Shown piece after piece: positions 28,777 to 39,326 of a DNA stretch of 64,000 bases. A program made the translations under genes and the position numbers. The notes beneath the pieces are model-generated. The model had not been told where the DNA came from, searched no databases, and saw nothing but the letters and a program-made list of their open reading frames with translations. This stretch comes from Pseudobacteriovorax antillogorgiicola. Lineage in GTDB: Bacteria; Bdellovibrionota_B; Oligoflexia; Oligoflexales; CAIYRB01. The stretch is taken from assembly GCA_945862295.1 (NCBI GenBank), contig CAMAXT010000002.1:30786-94785 (forward strand), read 5' to 3'. Each line of letters opens with the position of its first letter. The first letter of the stretch is position 1.

Positions 28777-31700
28777 ATGTTCCTGAAAAAGATCGTAATT
28801 TCCGGGTTCAAGTCCTTTGCGGATAAGATAGTCGTCAACCTCGACACCGGCATCACCGGTATCGTCGGCCCCAATGGTTCTGGAAAAAGTAACATCATCG
28901 ACGCTGTACGTTGGGTGATGGGTGAGCAGAACGCGAAAAATTTGCGTGGTGAAAAAGCCACCGACATTATCTTCGCCGGTTCTGAAAGAAGAAAACCACT
29001 CGGCATGGCAGAAGTATCGTTGGTTTTTGATAACCGCGATGACAGTGCATTCTGTCCTCCTGAATACCGCCACGAACCAGAGATCTCTCTGACACGCCGC
29101 ATGTATGCCGATGGCCAGCGCGAATACCTGATCAATAAAAAACCATGTCGTTTGAAAGATATTGTTGGTTTCTTCGCATCGTCTGGCCTTAGTGGTCGAA
29201 GCTATTCGATGATTCAGCAAGGTCAGGTTGAGCGTATCTTGAACGCGAAACCAGAAGACGTCAGAGAGATCATCGAAGAAGCCGCCGGCACCATGGTGTT
29301 CAAACGCCGTAAAGCTGAAGCCGAGAAGAAGTTAGAGCAAACCAATCTCAACCTTTCTCGTATCGAAGACATCTTGGCAGAAGTCGATAAGCATTTATCG
29401 ACGCTCTTTGAGCAAGTCGACAAAGCACGCGAATACCAAGTGCAGAGTGAGAAGCTTAAAGTAGAAGAAGTCTCACTTTTCGCGCACAACTTTCACCATT
29501 TCCGTGAACAACAAAATAAGTTCCAGAACGAAATGGAAAACTTCATGGCAAGTGAAGCTGAGTCCATAGCTGGAATCTCAGGTCACGAGTCCCGCCATCA
29601 GGAATTGCAAGGCCAGATGGATGAAGCCGATCCAGAACTGCAAATTTTGCAGGAATCGATCTCTGTTATCCGGGAGAAAATCGCCCGTAGTGAATCGACT
29701 GTTAAGTCGTCAATGGACAAGATTGACAGTGGCTCACGCCGCTTAACCGATATCGCTTCAGAACTTGACGAAGAAGACCGTAACCTTCGCGTTCTTGAGA
29801 CCCAAGTTGACTCAGCGCAAAGAGAACTTTCAAAGGCAGAGTCTGTTGCTCGCGAACTAAACGAAGCAATCGAATCTTTCGAATATGAAGTCGAATCAGC
29901 AAACGAAGCTGCCCAGGTCTACCAAGGCCGAATGGAAGAGTTTGAAGATGAAATCAGGAATCTTGAACGCTTAACCGAAAGCAACAAGTTCAGAACCGAA
30001 GCTCTGGAAAAAGAGATCGATCGCAATAAAAACGATTCCAAGTCAGAAGATGAGCGCATGAGCTTTCTTCTAAAAGACGTTGAATCTGTCCGCACTGATC
30101 TTGAAGACGCAGAACAAAAAGCAGGTGCTACGAAAGCTGGTCTCGACAAAGAGATCCGTGAGAAGCACGAACGCGAAGCCATGGTTGCTACGCGCTACAA
30201 CCAAATCCGTAACGCGAATCAACGCCGCGACGGCCTAAAAGAAAAATACCATGAAAGCAAAGCACGCTTTACTTCTCTTCAGGAAATCACTGAAGGAGCT
30301 ACCGACGCCGCTGGTGCTCTAGCTAAGATGAAAGCGGAAGAGCCGTCTAGTACGAAGTTCTTCCAAGGCATGTTAACTGACTATATCTCTTACACCAGAG
30401 ACTCAGGAGAGCTTCCGCCAAAAGCGGCTGCTGCATTTGAACGTTGGTCTGAGCGTGTGGTTGTTAGTAGCCTCGATCACTTCAACGAGATGGTGCGCAT
30501 TGCTAACCGTCTTGGCACTGGCACTTTGCCTGTTTGCATTCTATCTCAGTGTGAAAAGATCGATGCTGAAGCAGTTAAGAACTGGTCGGAAAACACCGGA
30601 GCTGAGCCTCTTAAGCAATATCTAAAAGTTGATAGCCGCTTGCCGGAAATCAACTCGGTTGTCGACCGCCTTTATCTTATGCCTTCTCTGGCACTAGACA
30701 ATGATCAGCTGAATGAACTCCCGCGTGGAGTCATCATCTTTACAAGCCAAGGCGTCTCCTTCACTGGCAATGATGAGTTCATTGTTGGCGGTAAAAATAC
30801 TGGTGGCCTCCTCAGTCGTAAGACCGAGATGGAAAACCTCGCTGTTGAACTTAAATCCATTGAATCCCAGCTTGCTGGTGCTCAAGGTGAGATCGACGAA
30901 CTTGACTACCGCATCAACGAAGACCGCCAGATCGTGGCCGACATCGATGCGAAGCTGCAGGCACAGAATCAAGGCGTTCTGACAGTTATGTCAGCCTTGC
31001 AAGCCGTTCAGCAGATCTTTGACCGTAAGCAAGAGCTGATCACTGAGTCACAAACAACCATCGACAAGCTCGTTGCGAACCTTGTTCGTATGACTTCGGA
31101 ACTGGCGACACTCAACCAGAACCGCGCGTCTCTTGATAAAGAACTCGGCAATGCGAGAACCGAACTCTCAACGATCGAAGAAGAATCAGCATCTCTTCTC
31201 GACCGCAAAGAAGAGCTTCGCCGCATGCACGAGTCTAAAAAGCTAGAACTCGCTAAGTGTGAAGCTAGGGCGCAAGCAATGCGTGATGGCTATTTGAACA
31301 ACAAAGCTCAGCTCGAACTTCTGCAAAACAAATTAGCGCGTCGCTACGAAGAACGCTCACGTCTTGAAACCGAAGTCGAAGAAGCTAAGGCTTACTTTGA
31401 GCAGGCTAAAGGTGACATTGAGTCCTTCATCGCTGACAGGGACAAGCTGCAGTCAGACTACGCATCTAAACGTGAAGAAAACGCCCACATCCTTGAAGAA
31501 CTCCGCGTCATTGACGGCAGATTGCGAACTCTTCGCGATCAGCAGCATGCGGCTCAACGGGGACTCAACGATAAGAATATCCAGCTTGAACGCGTGAAAA
31601 TGGCGTTGTCTGGAATCACTGAGCAGTCGATCGAAAAATACAAGTTAGATCTGGAAACTTATCACTTCGAGATGGATCCAGAGTTCAACCACGAGTCTAA

Positions 31701-32454
31701 GACGCGCTCAGTTCAGCGTTTGCGCTCGAAAATCGAATCTATGGGCGCGATCAACATGATGGCTCTCCAAGAATTCGACGAGAAGACCACGCGCCGTGAT
31801 TTTATCATTAAGCAACGGGACGAAGTCCTTTCAAGTATCGACCTACTTATGGCAGCGATTCTTGAAATCGAAGAAACCTCTGTTAAGAGATTCCAAGAGA
31901 TCTTCGAAACCATCAACAATGAGTTCGCGAACCTCTTCCCGATTCTCTTCCCTACAGGCGAAGGAAGGCTGGAACTAACACATCCAGACAACCCGCTCTT
32001 AAGCGGTGTCGAAATCATGTGCCGCTTGCCGGGTAAGAGCATCAAGCCAATGTCGCTCTTCTCAGGTGGGGAGAAGGCTTTGACGGCGATCTCATTGATT
32101 TTCGCACTTCTGAAAACCAAACCAACCCCGTACTGCTTCTTGGATGAGGTTGACGCCCCACTCGATGAAGCCAACGTTGGTCGTTACAACAGTATTTTGG
32201 AAGCACTGTCATCACAGTTCCAATTTATCGTTATTACGCACAACAGAAGAACCATGGAAGTTCTCGACACCCTTTACGGTATCACCATGCAGGAGCCTGG
32301 TGTGTCGAAAGTCGTTGGCGTCGATATGAAGGTCGATATTCCGCCGCACTTGCGTAAGGCGTTTAAAGACGAAAAAGCACTAGCGGCTGGAGCAGCAATT
32401 TCAGGTCCGGCACCGAAGGCACCGCGGCCTGTTGAGGGTGCGACCGCTCAGTAG
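28777..32454 (+). CDS. smc: chromosome segregation protein SMC
   Basis: GPNGSGKSNIIDAVRWVMGE; long coiled coils; hinge; LFSGGEKALTAISL and FLDEVDAPLDEANV. Confidence 0.97.
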   Translation: MFLKKIVISGFKSFADKIVVNLDTGITGIVGPNGSGKSNIIDAVRWVMGEQNAKNLRGEKATDIIFAGSERRKPLGMAEVSLVFDNRDDSAFCPPEYRHEPEISLTRRMYADGQREYLINKKPCRLKDIVGFFASSGLSGRSYSMIQQGQVERILNAKPEDVREIIEEAAGTMVFKRRKAEAEKKLEQTNLNLSRIEDILAEVDKHLSTLFEQVDKAREYQVQSEKLKVEEVSLFAHNFHHFREQQNKFQNEMENFMASEAESIAGISGHESRHQELQGQMDEADPELQILQESISVIREKIARSESTVKSSMDKIDSGSRRLTDIASELDEEDRNLRVLETQVDSAQRELSKAESVARELNEAIESFEYEVESANEAAQVYQGRMEEFEDEIRNLERLTESNKFRTEALEKEIDRNKNDSKSEDERMSFLLKDVESVRTDLEDAEQKAGATKAGLDKEIREKHEREAMVATRYNQIRNANQRRDGLKEKYHESKARFTSLQEITEGATDAAGALAKMKAEEPSSTKFFQGMLTDYISYTRDSGELPPKAAAAFERWSERVVVSSLDHFNEMVRIANRLGTGTLPVCILSQCEKIDAEAVKNWSENTGAEPLKQYLKVDSRLPEINSVVDRLYLMPSLALDNDQLNELPRGVIIFTSQGVSFTGNDEFIVGGKNTGGLLSRKTEMENLAVELKSIESQLAGAQGEIDELDYRINEDRQIVADIDAKLQAQNQGVLTVMSALQAVQQIFDRKQELITESQTTIDKLVANLVRMTSELATLNQNRASLDKELGNARTELSTIEEESASLLDRKEELRRMHESKKLELAKCEARAQAMRDGYLNNKAQLELLQNKLARRYEERSRLETEVEEAKAYFEQAKGDIESFIADRDKLQSDYASKREENAHILEELRVIDGRLRTLRDQQHAAQRGLNDKNIQLERVKMALSGITEQSIEKYKLDLETYHFEMDPEFNHESKTRSVQRLRSKIESMGAINMMALQEFDEKTTRRDFIIKQRDEVLSSIDLLMAAILEIEETSVKRFQEIFETINNEFANLFPILFPTGEGRLELTHPDNPLLSGVEIMCRLPGKSIKPMSLFSGGEKALTAISLIFALLKTKPTPYCFLDEVDAPLDEANVGRYNSILEALSSQFQFIVITHNRRTMEVLDTLYGITMQEPGVSKVVGVDMKVDIPPHLRKAFKDEKALAAGAAISGPAPKAPRPVEGATAQ

Positions 32455-32474
32455 AGTTGGGATGCTAAAAACTA

Positions 32475-32507
32475 TAAAGGCCCTCATTTTTTTGAGGGCC
32501 TTTTTAC
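32475..32507 (+). terminator. intrinsic terminator after smc
   Basis: AAAGGCCCTCA TTTTTT TGAGGGCCTTTTT. Confidence 0.85.
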
Positions 32508-32528
32508 GTTTACATAAGAACGGTCTGT

Positions 32529-33056
32529 CTATGCACGCGCCGTAAAAGAGCCACGGTCGTTCAAGGTTTCCAAGTTATCAGCTAAATCGCAATCAGTCTC
32601 AAGCGCCTCGGTGCATTTTGGGCATCTTGCAGTTGTATCGATTTTCGGTACCTGACCATTCCCAGTTTCATGGAGTCTTTTTTCCACATGCTGGCAACCA
32701 TCGCAACTGTACTGAATCTTAATCGATTCAATCCAACCGGTTCCCGGGAAAAGTGGGATCATTACTGCCACGTCTAAAAATTGCTCGTTACATTCGGAAA
32801 AACTATAGACGTGGTTTTTTAGTGTCTCGAGCGCTTTAAGCCAAATAGTAATCCCTATCGAATTGATGCGGGCAATGCCTCCGCAATCAAAGCGTAGACG
32901 TGAGGTTTTAAGTTTTCTCTCTAGTTCTTTGAGAGTCTCGCCAACATGGATGTCTATTTCGCCACGGAACTGAACAACAGTTTCGTTTCCATGTTCCTGA
33001 ATTTCAAAGTCTAGTGTCATAGAGTCCAAGATAGCATGTTTTTTTAAAACAGGCAT
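32529..33056 (-). CDS. STAS-like domain protein with C-terminal zinc-ribbon-like CxxC pairs
   Basis: VVQFRGEIDIHVGETL...LRFDCGGIARINSIGI; CDGC...CPKC. Confidence 0.6.
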   Translation of the reverse strand: MPVLKKHAILDSMTLDFEIQEHGNETVVQFRGEIDIHVGETLKELERKLKTSRLRFDCGGIARINSIGITIWLKALETLKNHVYSFSECNEQFLDVAVMIPLFPGTGWIESIKIQYSCDGCQHVEKRLHETGNGQVPKIDTTARCPKCTEALETDCDLADNLETLNDRGSFTARA

Positions 33057-33155
33057 CTTGTGACTAGAAAAAAGCCACGCTCTTGGGGAAGGGGACCAGA
33101 TATCTTACAATCAGATGTACGAATTAGAGGCACATTTAACTTACGAGGGGCACAG

Positions 33156-33656
33156 ATGCCGAAATCTCGCTGGCATATAACCTGTACCCTGCTGATTGCT
33201 TTTACCGCAGAGGGTCAAGTATTTGCCAAAAGCGATAAGCATTCGCCCTTCTATCCTCAGTACCTTGCTGATCCCGATTATACCTCTGGACGAACGCAAA
33301 GAACTTTAGGCGTCACAAGTTTAGCAGTTCTCGGCGGTATTGGAGTTGGTACCTTTATAGTCGGAGCTGTTCAAAATACCTGCGCTGGTTCTTTTGGCGA
33401 CAGCAAAGAACGATGCAGGAAAAATGCCGAGGAAGTCATGCTAACTGGCGTAATTATAACGACAGTCGGCCTCGGTATCGGACTGCCATTCACTATCGTA
33501 GGCAGCAGACAAATGGCGAAAGCCCGTAAGCGCATCGAGGAAGAGCAGAAGCCTGACCAACCTGGGCACACAAATAACTCCGGTCCGCTTTCGGAACCGT
33601 CGGCTTCGAAGCAGAAATTCGCTTTGAACCTTCCACTGGTCAAAATTGAATTCTAA
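33156..33656 (+). CDS. membrane/secreted hypothetical protein
   Basis: AGGGG upstream of ATG 33156; two hydrophobic segments. Confidence 0.55.
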   Translation: MPKSRWHITCTLLIAFTAEGQVFAKSDKHSPFYPQYLADPDYTSGRTQRTLGVTSLAVLGGIGVGTFIVGAVQNTCAGSFGDSKERCRKNAEEVMLTGVIITTVGLGIGLPFTIVGSRQMAKARKRIEEEQKPDQPGHTNNSGPLSEPSASKQKFALNLPLVKIEF

Positions 33657-33694
33657 ATCCTGTAAACAGAAACAAAGTTTAATTAGGACTCCCT

Positions 33695-34216
33695 ATAAAA
33701 TATATATTACTGTTACTAACTGCCATTTTGTTTTCAAAACCTGCTTTTGGTTGTTGGCCTTTGTTCAAGCCCGCTATTCATATCGTGTGCGGGCCGCAGC
33801 AGGTTGCCGGTTCGGTTGAAAGTATTTCAGAAAGCAGCCTTGATGTTCTGTCTGGAAAGGTAGTTTCAGAGGTCCGAATAAAAGTCATCGAAAAGTGGGG
33901 CATGGATATAGGATCCTATTTAAAAATCAGGGTAATACTAAACAGCGATCAGCAAATGAATCAAAACCCCACTAACACGGAATACCACAAAGCCCTGAAA
34001 CTTGTCGGCGGCTGCTGGTTAAAACCAATTAATATTATGGATCAAATTATCGTTGCACCCACAAGTCAGCATCGTCACCCTGACAAAACAATTATTTATG
34101 CTGAATCGATGGCGGTGCAAAACTTTGGCGACAGCAAAACAAAAGAAGGCTGGCGTCAGGACATCAAACAGAAATCCTCATGCAAAGATCCAGTGATAAA
34201 GTGGAAAAACGGATAG
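33695..34216 (+). CDS. secreted hypothetical protein, apparent ATA start
   Basis: Signal peptide (I/M)KYILLLLTAILFSKPAFG is complete only from ATA 33695; AGGA at 33685-33688. Confidence 0.5.
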   Translation: MKYILLLLTAILFSKPAFGCWPLFKPAIHIVCGPQQVAGSVESISESSLDVLSGKVVSEVRIKVIEKWGMDIGSYLKIRVILNSDQQMNQNPTNTEYHKALKLVGGCWLKPINIMDQIIVAPTSQHRHPDKTIIYAESMAVQNFGDSKTKEGWRQDIKQKSSCKDPVIKWKNG

Positions 34217-34266
34217 TGAGCCTAGCCGTTTTTGATTTGGACCAACTCGTCTACTTCGCTATTTTT

Positions 34267-34902
34267 TTAAATAACAAAGCCAAATCCCGCTAAAATCGTA
34301 GACTGAAACATCATCTCATCCGCACCGATACGTTCCATCTTAAGTTTGACTCCTTGATACTTGTAACGGAAGTCGAAGAAGACGCGCTTTATCGGCACAA
34401 TACTGCCAAATCCCAAATACCAGCCAAGGGACCGCTGGGAGGTGACGACACGGTAACTGTGCTCGGTAAGAGTTATCTTCAAATGATTAAACGAGAGACC
34501 AGCTTCTGGGAACAGAACTAAATTCTTTGCCATCTGCGTTTTAAAAGACCCGCCTAGAGTGAGGCGGTCTTGATGATACCGGTTAGAAGCTGCCGATGTG
34601 GATGCCGAACTGTAGTCCGAGCCTACTTTTTTGATCGAATCAACAAACAAAAGTTCAGTACTAATCGTAAAATCGGAGGTCAGATCGTATCCAGCGCCGG
34701 CTCCGATAGCAAAAGCAGAGCGGGCGATATCGAGGCGTTCAAGCTCTGGGGATTTCAAGTAGCTTCCGCCATGCGTCAGATACAAGGACAATGGGCGTTT
34801 CTGGATTGGAGATTTTTCTACAGTTTTGGCAACCGCTACCTGAGATCCAAGAAAAAAATAAAATATCAATAAACCAGCAGCTAAGCTGTAACGTGCCTTC
34901 AT
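34267..34902 (-). CDS. outer membrane beta-barrel protein
   Basis: Signal peptide and barrel-like strand pattern. Confidence 0.65.
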   Translation of the reverse strand: MKARYSLAAGLLIFYFFLGSQVAVAKTVEKSPIQKRPLSLYLTHGGSYLKSPELERLDIARSAFAIGAGAGYDLTSDFTISTELLFVDSIKKVGSDYSSASTSAASNRYHQDRLTLGGSFKTQMAKNLVLFPEAGLSFNHLKITLTEHSYRVVTSQRSLGWYLGFGSIVPIKRVFFDFRYKYQGVKLKMERIGADEMMFQSTILAGFGFVI

Positions 34903-34914
34903 AAATTGTCTTCC

Positions 34915-35733
34915 TCACTGTGGTTGTTCGAGGGTGATAGTACTTAAGAGTTCCGGTGTGTCTGTGTCTGCCAGGATTTTGTATTGATTTATTCCTGCTA
35001 AGCCAGTCGTTATGACATGCGTTGGAGTTGTAATGACATCGAAGCAGATGTCGGTGTTTACAGCCCCGATTTCGGCGACAGCTTGCGGATCCCTAACGCT
35101 GAGAACACGGAGTCCGGACGAACCGTCACAAATGTAAGCTCTGTTTTCCTGTACACCTAGACCCCAAGGTGACGTCATAGGAAAGACGCTGAGAGCCATT
35201 GGCATTTGTAAATTTCGCACATCGAAAATTTGCAGCTCATTGATGCCGCTTGAAAACCGATCAGTCTCGGAGGAGCGAAGGGTTACATATGCTTTACCGT
35301 TTGAAACAACGACCGGATCGCGAGCGCGGAAATGGCCCGCGAAAGACAGAAACAGGGGCTCCTCTGGCACCTCGAGAGAAAGAATCATCATGCCGCTTGA
35401 GGTGCCCAAAAAAATATTATTTCCAACTGGATGAATTGTTTCTGGCTGATTTAGGTCAAGTATTAAGCGCGATTTAAACGAAGGGGACTCTGGATTTGCC
35501 AAGGAAAATGTATCAAAACTGTCTCGCCAGCGACTAGCCATTCTAAACGTACTATCATTCTCAGCCGGTTGACCCGCTTTCGGATCGAATTTGTTAATGA
35601 CATATAAATAGTCGCCAACGACCGCAAAACGAGCTGTCGACCCACCTACGCCGGTACCTGCCAAACCTGCTCCACCTTCGCTACAGCCGTTCGATATCAA
35701 TAAGACTAAAAGTAGTAGTAAAAATTGTTTCAT
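34915..35733 (-). CDS. LVIVD-repeat-like lipoprotein
   Basis: MKQFLLLLLVLLISNGC; LQIFDVRNLQMPMALSVF, LRVLSVRDPQAVAEIG. Confidence 0.75.
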   Translation of the reverse strand: MKQFLLLLLVLLISNGCSEGGAGLAGTGVGGSTARFAVVGDYLYVINKFDPKAGQPAENDSTFRMASRWRDSFDTFSLANPESPSFKSRLILDLNQPETIHPVGNNIFLGTSSGMMILSLEVPEEPLFLSFAGHFRARDPVVVSNGKAYVTLRSSETDRFSSGINELQIFDVRNLQMPMALSVFPMTSPWGLGVQENRAYICDGSSGLRVLSVRDPQAVAEIGAVNTDICFDVITTPTHVITTGLAGINQYKILADTDTPELLSTITLEQPQ

Positions 35734-36695
35734 TTTTTATTCTCCTCAATTTTTTTCTCAAACGCATCGCCATCTTTTCTTTTGGTATAGCCAACGACGA
35801 TGCCACCACTCTTGGTGCATTCTTCCATCTTATGCTCGGGTACATAGACATCATCAGTTGAAAAGTCTGAGGGGGTACGCGGGGCAAAGACGTTCTCCAA
35901 TCGGTTCGCTAGTGCTGCATTGTTGCCTTGAAACTTGATCGTCAAGAGATCGACCGCACTGTCTGCGTAAAGAAGGTTGTCTTTCATGGCGATATCGGTG
36001 TTACCAGGAATCCTTATAAAGGCGACGGGAACTGGTGCTGCTGGATCTGTGTTATCAAAAACGTGGATGCCTTCGAAAGGCTCACTAACGAGTAAAAGAT
36101 TGCCATTTAGGTGAATTTTACCCGCCGTTTTAACTGTCTTTGGAACATCGATTAGAAATGCGGATCTAAACTCTTCAGCAGACATACAGATTGGCAGGTG
36201 TGTAATACTTTGGGTAGCTGGTGGACCAGCGCTAGCGACAGAAGAGGCAATGGCGAAGACTAGGCACAGAGTTTGTCGAACCCGTGACTGATCGGATTCT
36301 GCAGATAATTTTTGGGAGATCTTAAAGCAAACTGGAATCACAAACGCTATGCTCAAAAGATCTCGTCCATCAAACGTTCCGATCGACGGAAAAGAAAGTT
36401 GAAGCATCTCATAGCCAAGTGTCGACACGCTCCACATCAACCAGAATGAACTTCGGCGCGAACATGCGAGACTAAATAGTGACGCCATACAAAGAGCGTG
36501 CAACAACGTCGGAACGCTCTGCATGTAGGGAGGTACAATTCCAGAATAGCTGACACTCTTGATTACCGCATAATCTAACAATCTCGTTGGATCGTAAGCT
36601 CTGGCAACTATATAAAACATCCATCCAGTAGTAATGGCGCTAACCGCTAATGCTGCACGTACCCAGTTTGTTGAAATGACTTTGTTCATTGGCAC
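35730..36695 (-). CDS. VanZ-like membrane domain fused to LVIVD-like segment
   Basis: N-terminal TM helices with YEMLQL...GTFDGRDLL; C-terminal IHVFDNTDPAAPVPVAFIRIPG. Four-base overlap with the previous gene. Confidence 0.55.
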   Translation of the reverse strand: MPMNKVISTNWVRAALAVSAITTGWMFYIVARAYDPTRLLDYAVIKSVSYSGIVPPYMQSVPTLLHALCMASLFSLACSRRSSFWLMWSVSTLGYEMLQLSFPSIGTFDGRDLLSIAFVIPVCFKISQKLSAESDQSRVRQTLCLVFAIASSVASAGPPATQSITHLPICMSAEEFRSAFLIDVPKTVKTAGKIHLNGNLLLVSEPFEGIHVFDNTDPAAPVPVAFIRIPGNTDIAMKDNLLYADSAVDLLTIKFQGNNAALANRLENVFAPRTPSDFSTDDVYVPEHKMEECTKSGGIVVGYTKRKDGDAFEKKIEENKK

Positions 36696-36906
36696 CCCCT
36701 GAATACTAACTAAGACGTAGGAGATATCGATTTGCCGCAGAAAAATATTTGGCTGATTTTACTAGTCATTTAGATGGGTTTCCTAATTTAACCAATTTCA
36801 GCAGTTAATTTAGGTAAAACCCTAATTTTACAGAGTACTAACTCTTAAATCTCATGAAACAGCATAGCAATTCCGACAAGATTACGAACTTTTTTGGAGA
36901 AACGAC

Positions 36907-38236
36907 TTGAAAACCTACCTAAAGCATTTTGGAATTGCGGGTATCTGCTTGATCACGTTTGCGAGATGCGGACTTCTGAAACCTGCTGAAAATTCTCAAG
37001 AGAGTGAGGAGAGTAAAGAGAAATCGACAATCTCTGTTTTAGATCAGAACGGGTTTGCACTTGAAAATTACAATTAGGCTAACTGGGGGTTTAGATTAAG
37101 TACTGATGTCATAAGCATCTATGACCGTGATGCAATGGTAGCCGAATCAGTCGGTGCTAAACAGCCTGAGGCAGCGCCTTCTTCTGCGCCAAGCGTCGAG
37201 GGAGCAACACCAGTCCCATCTACTGCTGAAGACGGACTCTCAGAACCGTCTAGTTGTTGCGGCTAGTTCTGCCGGAACCGATTCCACATACTCAATCTTA
37301 GTGGGGCGCTTTCTTCCAGACAACTCACTCGATACAACATTTGGCGTTGGGGGATATGCAGAACTAAAAAGTATCCCAGGCATCAGCGAAGGATTCGGCG
37401 TCCAAATCGACGAAATCAACAAACGTATCCTAGTGTCAGCATCACAGTCCAACACCGCGAATGGTGGTGGTAGTGGAATCATTGTTGCCCTCGATCTCAC
37501 CGGAAAAATCGATGCAACATGGGGTAGCAAAGGTATTGTATCGCTACCAGAATCTTGGAATCATTCTGCCTTTGATCTCGATAGCGAAGGCCGGATTTAT
37601 ACATTTCCAAAAACGGGTCACGTCTCGAGGTATACGACCGCAGGAATACTCGACACTACTTTCGGCACTGATGGTAGTTATGCTTTTGACTCTTTAACGT
37701 TCACAAACGGCATCGATCTTAAAGTTAGCCAAGACAAATTGTATATTTTAGCAGCCACCGGGCATTGGAAAGACAGCGATCTTTTCATCGTCGATATCAA
37801 AGCTAAAACCTCTAAAAGGACGACGTTTGGAAAAATAACCGACGGTGGGTCAATCTACCCTGAATCCATCGACGCCGACCACGGCCGAGTCATGATTGTC
37901 GGTCGACGCATCGATGCTGCCCATAAGGATGGTTACTTCATCGCAGCGTTTAATGCCGATGGAGCTGTCGATGCTAATTTTGGCGCTGGTGGCATGATCG
38001 AAACCCAAGAAGGAAGCCTTGCTTCGTCAGTCATTATCGAATCACCGACTAGCTACCTGGTATCTGGATACTTTGGCGTTCGACGTTACGACGCGACTGG
38101 CGGCATCGTTAAAGACATCATGGGTAAAACATACTTTTCGGCCGATTCAATAAGCATTGGAACAGACGGCTCACTAGCAGGAGCATCTGTTGCTCACGGC
38201 GGAGCTGATATCTTCCGCATCAAACCAGGATACTAA
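36907..38236 (+). pseudogene. delta-60-repeat lipoprotein, interrupted by TAG and a frameshift
   Basis: TTG 36907 encodes LKTYLKHFGIAGICLITFARCG... to TAG 37075-37077; same frame continues as ANWGFRLSTDVISIYDRDAMVAES...Pro/Ala linker; delta-60 repeats (LDTTFGVGGY etc.) lie in the 37154-38236 frame. Confidence 0.65.
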
Positions 38237-38255
38237 GCTTAGGTCTTAGATTTAA

Positions 38256-38289
38256 AAGACGCCGCAGAATGCAAATTCTGCGGCGTCTT
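38256..38289 (+). terminator. terminator hairpin
   Basis: AAGACGCCGCAGAAT GCAA ATTCTGCGGCGTCTT. Confidence 0.7.
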
Positions 38290-38442
38290 CGTTTGTATGC
38301 CTGGGAAAGACAAGGATATTTATATTTTTTAAGCAAATGTCAAAATAAGCTTCCCGTAAGAAAATAGCGAAAATACGCTTACAGTTATAAACTAGAATAA
38401 ACAAATTTGATCCAGTTTCGCAGCATCCCAGGAGACCTATCT

Positions 38443-39270
38443 GTGCGATCTTTGAACTTCATCACCGTCCTAGTAGCAGGATTGAGTTTTTTAGCCTGTA
38501 GCTCCGTCGATCTTGGCGGCAAGGACGGCGGCGACGCTGCGCCGACGACATTCAAAGGACAACTATCTGGCGATTGGAGCGGCCACCTCATCAATAAGAC
38601 GGTGTCCGATGGCAGTAGCTTGCGTGAGAGCAGTATCAATGCTGAATTCAAGTTTAAAAACGATACCGAAGGCACATTTATTTTTACGATTCCAACAGTT
38701 GAAAATGCAACAGCACGCGGATCATTCGCAGATTTCGCGGGCAAGAGTTTGCATCTGACAATCGACAAGTCATCGATCTCGACTTTGGGTGCAGCAGCAT
38801 CATCGACAAGTGTCAATTACACGATCATTGGTAGTAGCATGGAGCTTTCTAATGACAGGATCTCACTACAATTGATCAAAGGTAAGAAAACAGCTCCAAC
38901 GCCAGGAGGTGATGACTCTGATGAAAATAAACCTGCTGACGATTTAGTTGGTGCATGGGAGTGTAAAGATGGCTCTGGTAACACATGGAATATCGTAACT
39001 AAATCACGAACTGAGTTTTTCGCAGAAGTCATTGGTAATTCCAGTGCCCCAGCAATCTGGCTTGGCGGTGGTATGACCATTTCTACGGCAGCTGAGACCG
39101 GTACGCGCGCCACGGCATCCGTTATCAACAGCAGTAACACCACTTACGTCGGTATGCGCTTTTTCTTTACCTTTAAGTCGGCCGAAGCCATAACTGTCGA
39201 ACGCCTGAAATCAAAAGATGATTCCGACGATGCGGTTGAAGATACGTTTGATTGTGCTCGGAAAAAGTAG
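38443..39270 (+). CDS. lipoprotein, hypothetical
   Basis: GTG start: MRSLNFITVLVAGLSFLACSS lipobox. Confidence 0.65.
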   Translation: MRSLNFITVLVAGLSFLACSSVDLGGKDGGDAAPTTFKGQLSGDWSGHLINKTVSDGSSLRESSINAEFKFKNDTEGTFIFTIPTVENATARGSFADFAGKSLHLTIDKSSISTLGAAASSTSVNYTIIGSSMELSNDRISLQLIKGKKTAPTPGGDDSDENKPADDLVGAWECKDGSGNTWNIVTKSRTEFFAEVIGNSSAPAIWLGGGMTISTAAETGTRATASVINSSNTTYVGMRFFFTFKSAEAITVERLKSKDDSDDAVEDTFDCARKK

Positions 39271-39326
39271 CGGCAAAGCATTATCAAGATGACTTAGTCG
39301 TGCAAGATCTACTCCGTCGAATTCAA
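39191..39326. repeat. direct repeat copy 1 (tail of the lipoprotein gene)
   Basis: First 86 bp identical to 40599-40684; rest of the 136 bp diverged but collinear. Confidence 0.95.

Noticed and set aside
28635-32329. Antisense and overlapping ORFs within smc
   Set aside because: Shadow ORFs of a long, clearly coding gene; composition not protein-like.
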